Shown: positions 1 through 6,569, numbered from the stretch's first letter. The stretch: 9,262 nt of DNA from an uncultured Chloroflexota bacterium (GCA_903924005.1 CAIXZV010000490.1:1-9262), one strand, 5' to 3'. Numbers and translations are program-made. The notes: a model not told the origin generated them from the letters alone.

Positions 1-752
1 CCGAGGTAGGCGTTGGCGTTGCTCGCGTCCAGCGGGAACAGGAAGCTGGCGACCAGCGGCAGCAGGAACTGGCCAAACAGCAACAGGCCAAGCCACGTGC
101 CGAAGCCCACGAGGGCCGCAGACGCGGTGCCGCGCATGACGGTAGAGAGCAGGAGCGCAAACGCAAGCCAGAACGAGGCGTAGAGGACCGTGGCGCCGGC
201 CCAGACGACGATCCGTGCGATCTCCTCAGGCGTTGGGATGATGCCCAGACGGATCATGCCAAGCCCCGCCACCACCACGACGAGCGTGGTGATCATCACG
301 GCGATTACGGCGATCCCGGCGGCAAACTTGCCGTTGATCACGTCGTCACGGTGGATCGGCTGAGCGAGCAGCCGCGAGAGCGTGCCCTGGCTTCGCTCGC
401 TGTTGATCCCGTCAAAGCCAAAGGCGATACCGACGAGCGGCACGAGCAGTGCGGCAAACGAGACCACGGCCACGTTGCCAAGGCTCTGCGAGCCCACCAC
501 GAACAGGGCGAGGAAGAGCGCGGGCTGACCCGCAAGCCGCGGGGCGGCGCTGCTGATGTCGTTGGAGATGAAGTACATCGGCACGATTGCTGCAACCGTG
601 ACGATGAGCAGCAGGACGAAGAAGCGCGAGCTTGTGATGTGGTCCGAGATCTCTTTGGCGGCGATCGTCCGCCAGCCGCCCGATGGGGCGCGCTCAGAGC
701 GGCGGGCGCGGACGGCGTCCGTGTGCCGGGCGGTGTCAGCGGGCGCGGCCAT
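1..752 (-). CDS. ABC-2 type transporter permease, 3' part missing (cut by window edge)
   Basis: Membrane subunit of an ABC-2 exporter. The open frame starts at ATG 752-750 and runs without a stop off the left edge, giving 250 residues of the N-terminal part. The first 35 residues are charged and cytoplasmic. Hydrophobic segments follow at about 44-63, 93-112, 143-163, 181-206 and 211-238. Between the second and third is the motif FDGINSERSQGTL (about 113-125) followed by RLLAQPIHRDDVINGK (127-142), the typical E/R-rich cytoplasmic stretch of NosY-like/ABC2_membrane permeases. The start is supported by GGAGGG five bases upstream. The gene overlaps the end of the ATPase gene by 17 bases, so the two are probably co-translated and form one transporter. 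The substrate cannot be read from the sequence. The family is known for export or for handling envelope components. Confidence 0.9.
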   Translation of the reverse strand, partial: MAAPADTARHTDAVRARRSERAPSGGWRTIAAKEISDHITSSRFFVLLLIVTVAAIVPMYFISNDISSAAPRLAGQPALFLALFVVGSQSLGNVAVVSFAALLVPLVGIAFGFDGINSERSQGTLSRLLAQPIHRDDVINGKFAAGIAVIAVMITTLVVVVAGLGMIRLGIIPTPEEIARIVVWAGATVLYASFWLAFALLLSTVMRGTASAALVGFGTWLGLLLFGQFLLPLVASFLFPLDASNANAYL

Positions 753-1965
753 CGATGCCCTCCGGGACGTATCGGCGGTACAGCTCCAGCAGGTCGGTGC
801 CCCGCCGGCGGAGATGGACGAGGGCGAGGCCCTGCGCGGCAAGCGCGGTGGCCAGGGGTGCGGCGACATCCGATGACGCCGTCACGATGCGCAGGCGATC
901 GTCGCGCTCGTGGGGCTTCACGGAGATGACACCGGGGACAGCCGCCGCAACGGAGTCGATCGTTGACGGCAGCCCGTCCACGCCAACCTCGAGCTCCACG
1001 AAGTGGTCATCGCCCTGTGCCAGTTCCTCAAGGGGTCCGGCCGCCACCAGTTTCCCGGCGGAGTAGAACCCAACCCGGTCGCAGAGCGACTGGACCTGGC
1101 CCAGGATGTGCGACGAGAGCATGACCGTCAGGTTGCGCTCCGCGACAAGCCGGCGGAGCAGCAGGAGCAGCTCCTCCACGCCTGACGGGTCGATGGCGAT
1201 GGTGGGCTCGTCAAGGATCAGCACCGAGGGTGACTTCACCAGGGCATCGGCGATGCCGAGGCGCTGGCGCATGCCGCGTGAATAGGTCTCGGTCTTCTTG
1301 TCGGCGGCATCCTCAAGGCGGACCTCGTGGAGCAGCTCGTCGATCTTGGCGTCAGCCTCGCGGCGGCCGAGACCGTTGAGCCTGGCCGTGTACCGCAGGT
1401 TCTCCCGGCCGGACATGCCGCCGTAGAAGCCCACGTTGTCGGGCAGATAACCAACCTGACGCTTGACCGCGAGCGGTTCGCGCGTGGGGTCCATCCCCAG
1501 CACGCGGACAATGCCCTTGGTGGGCTCGGTGAGGCCCAGCAGCATGAGGACCGTGGTGGTCTTGCCGGCGCCGTTGGGGCCCAGCAGGCCAAACACCTCG
1601 CCACGGCGAATGGTGAGGTCCAGCTTGTCCACCGCGGTGAACTCGCCGTACTTCTTTGTGAGCCGCCGGGTCACGATGACGGCGTCCTCGGGGACGTCGG
1701 CCAAGAGGTCGGCCACGGTGAGGCGACGGCGCTTCGGGTGGCCCTCGTCGGCCGAGGACGTCTGTGCCTGGGTCTCCCAGGGCATGAAGCCCGAGGGGTC
1801 GCCTGCACCTGCGCCGGCGTCGCCGGTCACGCCCGCGGCGTCGGTCACGCCCGCGGTGTCGGTCACGTCCATGGTGTCGTCATCGGCTGCGCCGGTGTCG
1901 TCTTGCGCAGACAGCGCCGAAGCGCCCGGTGCGCGCCGCTCTGTTGCCGGCCGCGCCGAACTCAC
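736..1965 (-). CDS. ABC-2 transporter ATP-binding protein with acidic N-terminal extension
   Basis: Cytoplasmic ATPase that powers the adjacent permease. The nucleotide-binding domain spans about residues 95-315: Walker A GPNGAGKT (129-136), VGYLPDN at the Q-loop position (171-177; no glutamine), signature YSRGMRQRL (228-236), Walker B SVLILDEPT (247-255), and switch SSH (284-286). A C-terminal alpha/beta region (about 320-400) resembles the DUF4162-type tail of drug and lantibiotic exporter ATPases. The D-loop reads IAIDP where family members usually have a GLDP-like sequence. The longest frame begins with GTG 1965-1963 and gives 409 residues. About 95 residues precede the domain, rich in Asp, Ala, Gly and Thr, with a hexapeptide repeat at about 34-51. 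Most relatives begin near residue 94, so the real start could be a later ATG at 1872 or 1785. No clear ribosome-binding site decides this. The function as a transporter ATPase is firm; the substrate is unknown. Confidence 0.93.
   Translation of the reverse strand: MSSARPATERRAPGASALSAQDDTGAADDDTMDVTDTAGVTDAAGVTGDAGAGAGDPSGFMPWETQAQTSSADEGHPKRRRLTVADLLADVPEDAVIVTRRLTKKYGEFTAVDKLDLTIRRGEVFGLLGPNGAGKTTTVLMLLGLTEPTKGIVRVLGMDPTREPLAVKRQVGYLPDNVGFYGGMSGRENLRYTARLNGLGRREADAKIDELLHEVRLEDAADKKTETYSRGMRQRLGIADALVKSPSVLILDEPTIAIDPSGVEELLLLLRRLVAERNLTVMLSSHILGQVQSLCDRVGFYSAGKLVAAGPLEELAQGDDHFVELEVGVDGLPSTIDSVAAAVPGVISVKPHERDDRLRIVTASSDVAAPLATALAAQGLALVHLRRRGTDLLELYRRYVPEGIDGRAR
758..763 (-). promoter_or_regulatory. 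Shine-Dalgarno site of the permease gene
   Basis: GGAGGG on the minus strand ends five bases before ATG 752-750. It is the strongest ribosome-binding site in the window. It lies inside the ATPase coding sequence and fixes the permease start despite the 17-base gene overlap. Confidence 0.75.
1825..1878. repeat. 18-bp tandem repeat, three copies, inside the ATPase gene
   Basis: Three adjacent units lie at 1825-1842, 1843-1860 and 1861-1878, with plus-strand form GGTCACGCCCGCGGYGTC. Units one and two differ at one base; unit three differs from unit two at three bases. The period is a multiple of three and, on the minus strand, encodes the hexapeptide series GVTDTAG-like / VTDAAG / VTGDAG in the acidic N-terminal extension. 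The length could vary between strains by slippage. Confidence 0.8.
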
Positions 1966-2043
1966 GGGCCGCGCACTGCCTATCGGCCTGGCGTCAAGAC
2001 CGACGCTGGGCCAAGGCGCTGGCGCGGTCCAACCCGTCGCGGC

Positions 2044-2061
2044 TCGGACGGGTTCGTCCGA
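2044..2061 (-). terminator. Perfect 7-bp stem-loop after the NEW3 gene (possible terminator or attenuator)
   Basis: TCGGACG and CGTCCGA flank a four-base loop, starting 15 bases beyond the stop of the NEW3-repeat gene, within the 111-base gap before the ATPase gene. No T-run follows on the minus strand, so a classical Rho-independent terminator is not shown. It may be a GC-rich hairpin that partly separates expression of the two genes or protects the upstream mRNA end. The rest of the gap (1966-2076) shows nothing else. Confidence 0.4.
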
Positions 2062-2076
2062 TCCTCGCTCATGGGG

Positions 2077-3273
2077 TTACCGGCGCCCGTAGGTCCGGAA
2101 GACCCAGTACAGCCCGGCGAACACGGCGAGGATCAGCGCTCCGCCAATCAGCATCCAGAAGCCAGGGGTGTCAACGCGGACGCGGATGACCGTGTTGCCG
2201 CTTGCCTCGTTGCCGGGCGCCGTCATCGTGACGTTGTAGTCACCGGTGATGGCATCAGCGCTGGGGACGATGTGGGCGACAACGGTGGCCGTCTTACCGG
2301 GATCGAGCGAGTCGATCTTGGCCGGGTCGAAGGTGACCTTCCACCCGGTTGGCGCGGCTGCGTTGGGCTCGATGGCGGTGACCGAGGCGGTGCCGCCGTT
2401 GGCGATCGAGATGGTGAAGGTCTTCTCGGAGCCCGCGTTGGCGGTGGTGGAGAGGACGGAGTCCGGCGTGGAAACGCTGAGCGAGTAGCTGCCGGTGATG
2501 GTGACCGCCACGTCAACCGACGCGGTCTTGCCGCCGCCGCTGACGCTCAGGCTCACCTTGTAGGTCCCCGCCTGGATGTCGCTGGGCGGCACGGCGGAAA
2601 GGGCGAGCGATGTGGAGTTGCCGGCGTCAACCACTGTGCTTGTCGCCTGCTGGCTGCTGGCGGGCTTGGCGGTGACAGTCCAGCCATCAGGACCCGTCGC
2701 GGAGATTGCGTACGTGGCCTGGCTGGTGGTGCCGTTCTTGAGGGTGATGCTGAAGTTGAACGTCGAGGCAGACGTGCCCTTGAGTTCGGGGAAGTCCGTC
2801 TTGAGCGTCACGTCGCCGCCCGCTGCCGCCTCCACCTTCACGGTGAGCTGCAGGCTGTCGGTCTGACCGCCGCCGCTGGCGTTGACCGTGATGGTCTTGG
2901 ATCCGGAGGTCGCGTCGGCCGGGACCTCCACCGAGAAGCTCAGGCTGGGCGCCTTGGCTGACCCGATGTAGATGCTGTCAACCGTGGTGCCAGCGCCAAG
3001 GAACCGGGTGGTCCAGCCGGTTGGGACGCCGTCGGCTGAGAGGCTGACCGTGGTGCCTGCGGAGCCGGCAGGCGCGGCAACCGTGAGCTCAAAGTTTGCG
3101 GTGGAGCCGGGCTCCACAACGATGGCCGGGTAGGGGGTCGTGACGGTCAGGCCGCCTGCGGCGCCGACGATGGGCGCGAGCGGACCGGCGACGAGGCCGG
3201 CAAGACCGAGGACGAGGGCAACCCGCGAGGCCCAGCGGCCGCGGCTCGGGTGCCCGGAAACGCCTACCGACAT
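2077..3273 (-). CDS. Secreted, membrane-anchored protein with three NEW3 (NPCBM-associated) Ig-like repeats
   Basis: A 398-residue envelope protein. Residues 1-38 form a signal peptide: Arg-rich start, hydrophobic core at about 19-33, small residues before about 39. Three Ig-like repeats follow at about 41-148, 152-260 and 262-367. Each contains a Gly-Trp signature (PTGW 84-87, PDGW 195-198, PTGW 308-311) and ends in a strand-rich Thr/Val stretch, as in NEW3/COG1470-type domains. A helix at about 372-392 and a basic tail RTYGRR anchor it with the repeats outside the cell. The start at ATG 3273 is chosen because GGAG ends six bases upstream; the frame stays open to 3498 and an ATG at 3279 is almost abutting the GGAG. 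The gene precedes an ABC-2 ATPase/permease pair, a neighbourhood I recall for such proteins. A role as an extracellular partner of that transporter is inference. No catalytic motif is visible. Confidence 0.85.
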   Translation of the reverse strand: MSVGVSGHPSRGRWASRVALVLGLAGLVAGPLAPIVGAAGGLTVTTPYPAIVVEPGSTANFELTVAAPAGSAGTTVSLSADGVPTGWTTRFLGAGTTVDSIYIGSAKAPSLSFSVEVPADATSGSKTITVNASGGGQTDSLQLTVKVEAAAGGDVTLKTDFPELKGTSASTFNFSITLKNGTTSQATYAISATGPDGWTVTAKPASSQQATSTVVDAGNSTSLALSAVPPSDIQAGTYKVSLSVSGGGKTASVDVAVTITGSYSLSVSTPDSVLSTTANAGSEKTFTISIANGGTASVTAIEPNAAAPTGWKVTFDPAKIDSLDPGKTATVVAHIVPSADAITGDYNVTMTAPGNEASGNTVIRVRVDTPGFWMLIGGALILAVFAGLYWVFRTYGRR

Positions 3274-3279
3274 GCGCAT

Positions 3280-3283
3280 CTCC
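3280..3283 (-). promoter_or_regulatory. Ribosome-binding site deciding the NEW3-protein start
   Basis: GGAG on the minus strand lies six bases before ATG 3273-3271, a normal spacing. It directly abuts the alternative ATG 3279-3277, which is therefore less likely to be used. Confidence 0.6.
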
Positions 3284-3349
3284 AGGAAGTGCTGTGACGT
3301 GGATTGTTCTTTGAATTGATGAGACGCCAGCCACGCGGCCAGCGGCCGG

Positions 3350-3355
3350 ATCATA
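3350..3355 (-). promoter_or_regulatory. Candidate -10 box (TATGAT) for the NEW3-ABC operon
   Basis: TATGAT on the minus strand matches TATAAT in five of six positions and lies 76 bases before the NEW3-protein start, in an AT-richer patch (about 3296-3360) within very GC-rich DNA. No TTGACA-like box sits 16-18 bases upstream, where the sequence is GC-rich (ACGCGGTT region). The assignment is therefore weak; an alternative sigma factor is possible. Confidence 0.3.
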
Positions 3356-3417
3356 AGTCGGATTCCCTGAGAACCGCGTGAGAGGCCGATGAGAGCCGCG
3401 CTGCAGCAGCCCCTTGG

Positions 3418-3480
3418 CCGCGGCGCCTTCGCCCCGCACTCCGCGGCGCCATCGCCCCGCACCCCGCGGCGCCTTCGCCC
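3418..3480. repeat. 23-bp GC-rich tandem repeat, about 2.7 copies
   Basis: Units at 3418-3440, 3441-3463 and 3464-3480 (partial) share the core CCGCGGCGCCTTCGCCCCG. Unit two has A instead of T in CTTCG. The core contains the palindromes CCGCGG and GGCGCC. The repeat sits upstream of the candidate promoter of the NEW3-protein gene. It could be a slippage product or a set of binding sites on one helical face every two turns. Confidence 0.75.
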
Positions 3481-3630
3481 GGGCCGTATCCACCACATGA
3501 CTTGCGCCAGCGCACGGGGCCAGCGAAGGATGTCCGGCGGCCCCTCGGTCCGTTTAGCAGCCTGTCAATCGGCGCCCTTCAGGCCTGCGGTATGCACGCC
3601 ATGCGTAGGGGGTCGCTCTACCGCGTCGTT

Positions 3631-3663
3631 CTGGATGCCTCCGTGGGCGCGAGGGGCATCCAG
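3631..3663. repeat. Inverted repeat, 11-bp arms with 11-base loop
   Basis: CTGGATGCC at 3631-3639 is exactly complementary to GGCATCCAG at 3655-3663. Two further pairs (one T-G, one C-G) extend the stem, leaving a loop at 3642-3652. It lies about 108 bases beyond the stop of the PBP gene. No T-run follows on either strand. It may act as a terminator hairpin for the PBP transcript, as an operator for a dimeric regulator, or as part of a structured RNA. Confidence 0.6.
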
Positions 3664-3770
3664 CCCAGACGTTGTGCCCTGCGTTGCCCTGGGGCCAAAC
3701 ATGGAGTGCATAGGCCCGCAGACACCGCCGTGGAGCCCCGGCGTGAGCCCCAGGTCGGGCGGTCAGGGCC

Positions 3771-6569
3771 TCAACTTGCCGACGGCGCAGGGCTGCCTGA
3801 AGGCGGTGGCGCCGTGATGAGGGGCGTCGGCGTCGGTATCGGCGGCGGGGTTGGCGTGGGCGGAGCAGGTGTCGGCGTGTCCGACGGCAGGGCGCTGTCG
3901 CTTGGCAGCGGCGACCCGGAGTCCGACGGCGACGGGCACACCAGCGGCGTCGCCGACGGATCCACGGTTGCCAGCGGATCCACCGACGCGGACGGGTTTG
4001 GTGACGCGCAGGGATCCAGCGATGGCGCCGGCGAGGGCGACGCGCAGTCCACGCCCTTCACGAACGGGCCCCAGTCCTTGCCGTACGGCGTGTACTGACC
4101 GTTGTAGAAGGTCGTCGTCTTGGTCTTCAGCGGTCCGCCGGCCACGCCCGTGCCCTTCAGGGCCCGCGTCAGCCAGTCCTGATCCGCCGCCAGCCACGTG
4201 GGCTTCTCCTTCTCAAAGCCCACCAGCCCCAGCACGGCATCGCCGCACGTCAAGGGCGGCAGCGCCGACGTGGGCGCCGTCCCGGCGAGGTACAGCTCGG
4301 TCACCTTTGGCCCCGTGGGGGAAGCCAGCATCCCGGTCCACGCGTCAATCGACGCCTGGTCCAGCCCGGCCGGCTTCGGGAACGCGTTGATGGACCAGCC
4401 CTTCGTTGCCTCAGCCATGAAGCCTTGCCAGACGTACGTGGTGACCTGGATGGACAGCAGCGAACCGCCCGGCTTCACCAGCAGGGAGTTGTCAGAGTTG
4501 CCGTTCCAGGCGCCCACCGCCAGCGCGTATTCGCCATTGGTGCGGTCTGCCGCGGAGGGCGGCCCCACGTAGCCAAACGCGTTGAGGTCCTTGGCATCGT
4601 TGTTGGTGCCGGTCTTGAGCGTGGCCGGACGCCTGTGCCCTTTGTCCACAATCTGGAAGACACCCCAGAACGGGTTCTGGTTGGGGTCGGTGTTGCCCGC
4701 GAGGATGTCGGTGACGATGGCGGCCGCGCCCGGGTCCAGTACCTGCTGCGGCGCCTGCCGTGTTGAGACGCCGGCAAGCTCCTTGCCCGACGGGTCGGTG
4801 ACCGAGAGGATGGTTGTCTGGTCCACGAGCTGCCCGCCATCGGCAAGCACGCCGTACGCACGGATCAGGTCGATGGAGTGGACCTCGGTGACGCCCAGCG
4901 CAAACGAGAGCCCCGCGTCCGTTGGTCCGTTGGGGAAGCGGATGCCCATCGCCTCGGCCTGCGCCTGGACCCGTGTCGTGCCCACAATCGACATCGCCTT
5001 GACGGCCGGGATGTTGAGCGAGAACCGCAGGGCGTCGCGCACACGGACGGGGCCGCGCTCAAGACGGTCCGCGTCGGCCGGGATGTAGCCCCCGCCAAAG
5101 TCCGTGACCACGTCCATGAACATGGTGCCCGCGGTGATGAACCGCCCGGCGATGCCCGTGGCGTACAGGATGGGCTTGAAGGTGGAGCCCGGCTGACGCC
5201 AGCCGTCCGCAAGGACGTCGAAGCGGGGCTGGAACTTCTTGGTGGCCTTGGTGGCGGTGGCATCGGCAGATCCGACATAGGCGAGGATCTCGCCGGTCTG
5301 GTAGTCCATCGCGATGAGCGCGCCGTTGCGCAGGTCGTCGCTGCGCAGGTTCGCCATCCAGGGCTGATAGGTCATCCCCAGGGCCGCCGCCGCGGCTTTT
5401 GGGTCCTTGGCGTGGGGGACGATGGCCGCAGCCTTCACCCACTTCTCGGCGGTCTTCTGCAGCCGCGTGTCCAGCGTGGTGGTGATGGTGAGACCGCCCC
5501 GCTCCAGGATGGGACAGGTGTCCACGCCTTGGCCGCACAGCTGATCCGTCAGCTCGCGGCGGACCTGCCAGACAAAGTGGTAGCCGATCCACGCAGGGCT
5601 GGTCTGCGGTGCCAAGACCACAGCTTCGGCCTTCGCGGCGGCATAGTCCGACGGCTTGAACTGGTTTCCGGTGAGCGGCGTGCGGCCCTGTGACATCAGG
5701 TCAAGGACCAGGTTCCGCCGCGTCACGATGGGGGCATCGGCCGCCACAACGAGCTGGCTCTTCACGCACGGGTCGGCGTCCGGCCCCGGGTCAATGCACT
5801 GCTCCGTGGCGTTCTGCACCAGGTCATACGCAGACGGCGCCTGGGGGATGGCCGCGATGATGGCCGCCTGCGCAAGGGTGAGGTCCGCCAGCGCCACCCC
5901 GAAGTAACCCTTTGCGGCTGCCGCCACGCCGTACGAGTCGTTGCCGTAGTAGTTCTGGTTCAGGTATGCCGCCATGATCCGCTGCTTGCCGGCGAGGCCC
6001 GGGTAAGCCTGCGTCACGCGGATTGACTGGATGATCTCCTTGATCTTGCGCACGGCGGAGCGGTCCGTCTGCGCTGTGCCGTCCGCCGACAGCAGGCGCT
6101 GGCGCACCAACTGCTGGGTGATCGTTGAGCCGCCGCGGCCGTTGCCCCGAAGGCCGTCGATGGCGGACGCGATGATCCCAAGCGTGTCAAACCCGGCGTT
6201 ATCCCAGAACGTGCGGTCCTCAACGGCCGTGGTGGCGTCAACGAGCGCCTTGGGGAGCTGGTCAAAGCCCACGGTGGACCGGTTGAACTCGCCAAACCGG
6301 GCGAGCTGCGTGGTGCCCGTGCGGTCGTAGACAATCGACGCTTGCGGCAGCTCGATGCGCTCAAGGAGCGTGGGGTCCGGCAGGTTGCGCGACAGGCTGA
6401 CGAAGAGCGCAACGCCACCCGCGGCGCCGCCCATGCCCAAGAGCGCCAGCACCGCCCAGAGCAGCACGCCCATCTGCGCGGCGGGGCCGATGCCCTTGCG
6501 GCCGTTGCCGCGGCCGCGGCGCGTGGGGGTTTCCGGGGTCGAGTAGCCGGACCAGGATGGCTGCGTCAC
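3771..6569 (-). CDS. Class A penicillin-binding protein: peptidoglycan glycosyltransferase/transpeptidase
   Basis: A 932-residue bifunctional cell-wall synthase that polymerises lipid II and cross-links stem peptides outside the membrane. After a basic cytoplasmic tail, a helix spans about 33-60. The GT51 domain has EDRTF with the catalytic Glu at 117, GGSTITQQ (147-154), RKIKE (174-178) and a YLNQNYYG block (202-209). The transpeptidase has the nucleophile motif STFK (Ser462-Lys465), SLN (517-519) and KTGT (652-655). GTG 6569 is chosen as start: it is 40 bases past pxpC and gives a normal short tail, whereas an upstream start would overlap pxpC. No good ribosome-binding site is seen. Oddities: Asn124 where GT51 motif I usually has His, an insert with Cys258/Cys268 after the GT domain, Cys345/Cys352, Cys775/Cys842, and a 90-residue Pro/Ser/Thr/Asp tail from about 843. 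Family identity is secure; a specific PBP name is not. Confidence 0.96.
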   Translation of the reverse strand: MTQPSWSGYSTPETPTRRGRGNGRKGIGPAAQMGVLLWAVLALLGMGGAAGGVALFVSLSRNLPDPTLLERIELPQASIVYDRTGTTQLARFGEFNRSTVGFDQLPKALVDATTAVEDRTFWDNAGFDTLGIIASAIDGLRGNGRGGSTITQQLVRQRLLSADGTAQTDRSAVRKIKEIIQSIRVTQAYPGLAGKQRIMAAYLNQNYYGNDSYGVAAAAKGYFGVALADLTLAQAAIIAAIPQAPSAYDLVQNATEQCIDPGPDADPCVKSQLVVAADAPIVTRRNLVLDLMSQGRTPLTGNQFKPSDYAAAKAEAVVLAPQTSPAWIGYHFVWQVRRELTDQLCGQGVDTCPILERGGLTITTTLDTRLQKTAEKWVKAAAIVPHAKDPKAAAAALGMTYQPWMANLRSDDLRNGALIAMDYQTGEILAYVGSADATATKATKKFQPRFDVLADGWRQPGSTFKPILYATGIAGRFITAGTMFMDVVTDFGGGYIPADADRLERGPVRVRDALRFSLNIPAVKAMSIVGTTRVQAQAEAMGIRFPNGPTDAGLSFALGVTEVHSIDLIRAYGVLADGGQLVDQTTILSVTDPSGKELAGVSTRQAPQQVLDPGAAAIVTDILAGNTDPNQNPFWGVFQIVDKGHRRPATLKTGTNNDAKDLNAFGYVGPPSAADRTNGEYALAVGAWNGNSDNSLLVKPGGSLLSIQVTTYVWQGFMAEATKGWSINAFPKPAGLDQASIDAWTGMLASPTGPKVTELYLAGTAPTSALPPLTCGDAVLGLVGFEKEKPTWLAADQDWLTRALKGTGVAGGPLKTKTTTFYNGQYTPYGKDWGPFVKGVDCASPSPAPSLDPCASPNPSASVDPLATVDPSATPLVCPSPSDSGSPLPSDSALPSDTPTPAPPTPTPPPIPTPTPLITAPPPSGSPAPSAS

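Larger units (their letters stand above)
3274..3770. other. Intergenic region of about 500 bases with repeats, no convincing gene
   Basis: It lies between the PBP gene stop and the start of the NEW3-protein gene. Open frames cross it on both strands, but they have shadow-like Arg/Pro/Ala composition, no recognisable domain and no ribosome-binding site. It contains the inverted repeat at 3631-3663, the 23-bp tandem repeat at 3418-3480 (period not divisible by three, arguing against coding), and an AT-richer patch with a -10-like box near 3350. It probably holds the end of the PBP transcript and the promoter region of the NEW3-ABC operon. A small RNA gene cannot be excluded. Confidence 0.6.

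Noticed and set aside
1825..1878. Tandem repeat as a CRISPR array or VNTR locus outside genes
   Set aside because: Units are directly adjacent without spacers, are 18 bp, and keep the reading frame of the ATPase gene.
1992..1997. TTGACG on the minus strand upstream of the ATPase gene as a -35 box
   Set aside because: The region at the correct distance is GC-only (GCGCGG), so no promoter can be supported.
1327..2961. Long plus-strand open frame of over 500 codons antisense to the ATPase and NEW3-protein genes
   Set aside because: It covers two recognisable minus-strand genes and the gap between them, has Gly/Arg/Val-rich shadow composition, and shows no domain or ribosome-binding site.
3274..3498. 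Upstream extension of the NEW3-protein frame to 3498
   Set aside because: The extension would place about 75 Arg/Gly-rich residues before a clear signal peptide, and GGAG with correct spacing marks ATG 3273.
3563..3568. TTGACA on the minus strand as a -35 box
   Set aside because: No -10-like sequence lies 16-18 bases downstream; the nearest A/T-rich hexamer is only six bases away.
3274..3770. tRNA or known small RNA in the intergenic region
   Set aside because: No cloverleaf arms, no T-loop GTTCRAATC-like sequence and no familiar RNA motif were found by eye; a covariance search would be needed to exclude others.
3389..4098. Plus-strand open frames across the intergenic region into the PBP tail
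   Set aside because: The frames run through a 23-bp repeat whose period is not a multiple of three and through the antisense of the Pro/Ser/Thr tail; the translations are low complexity and have no ribosome-binding site.
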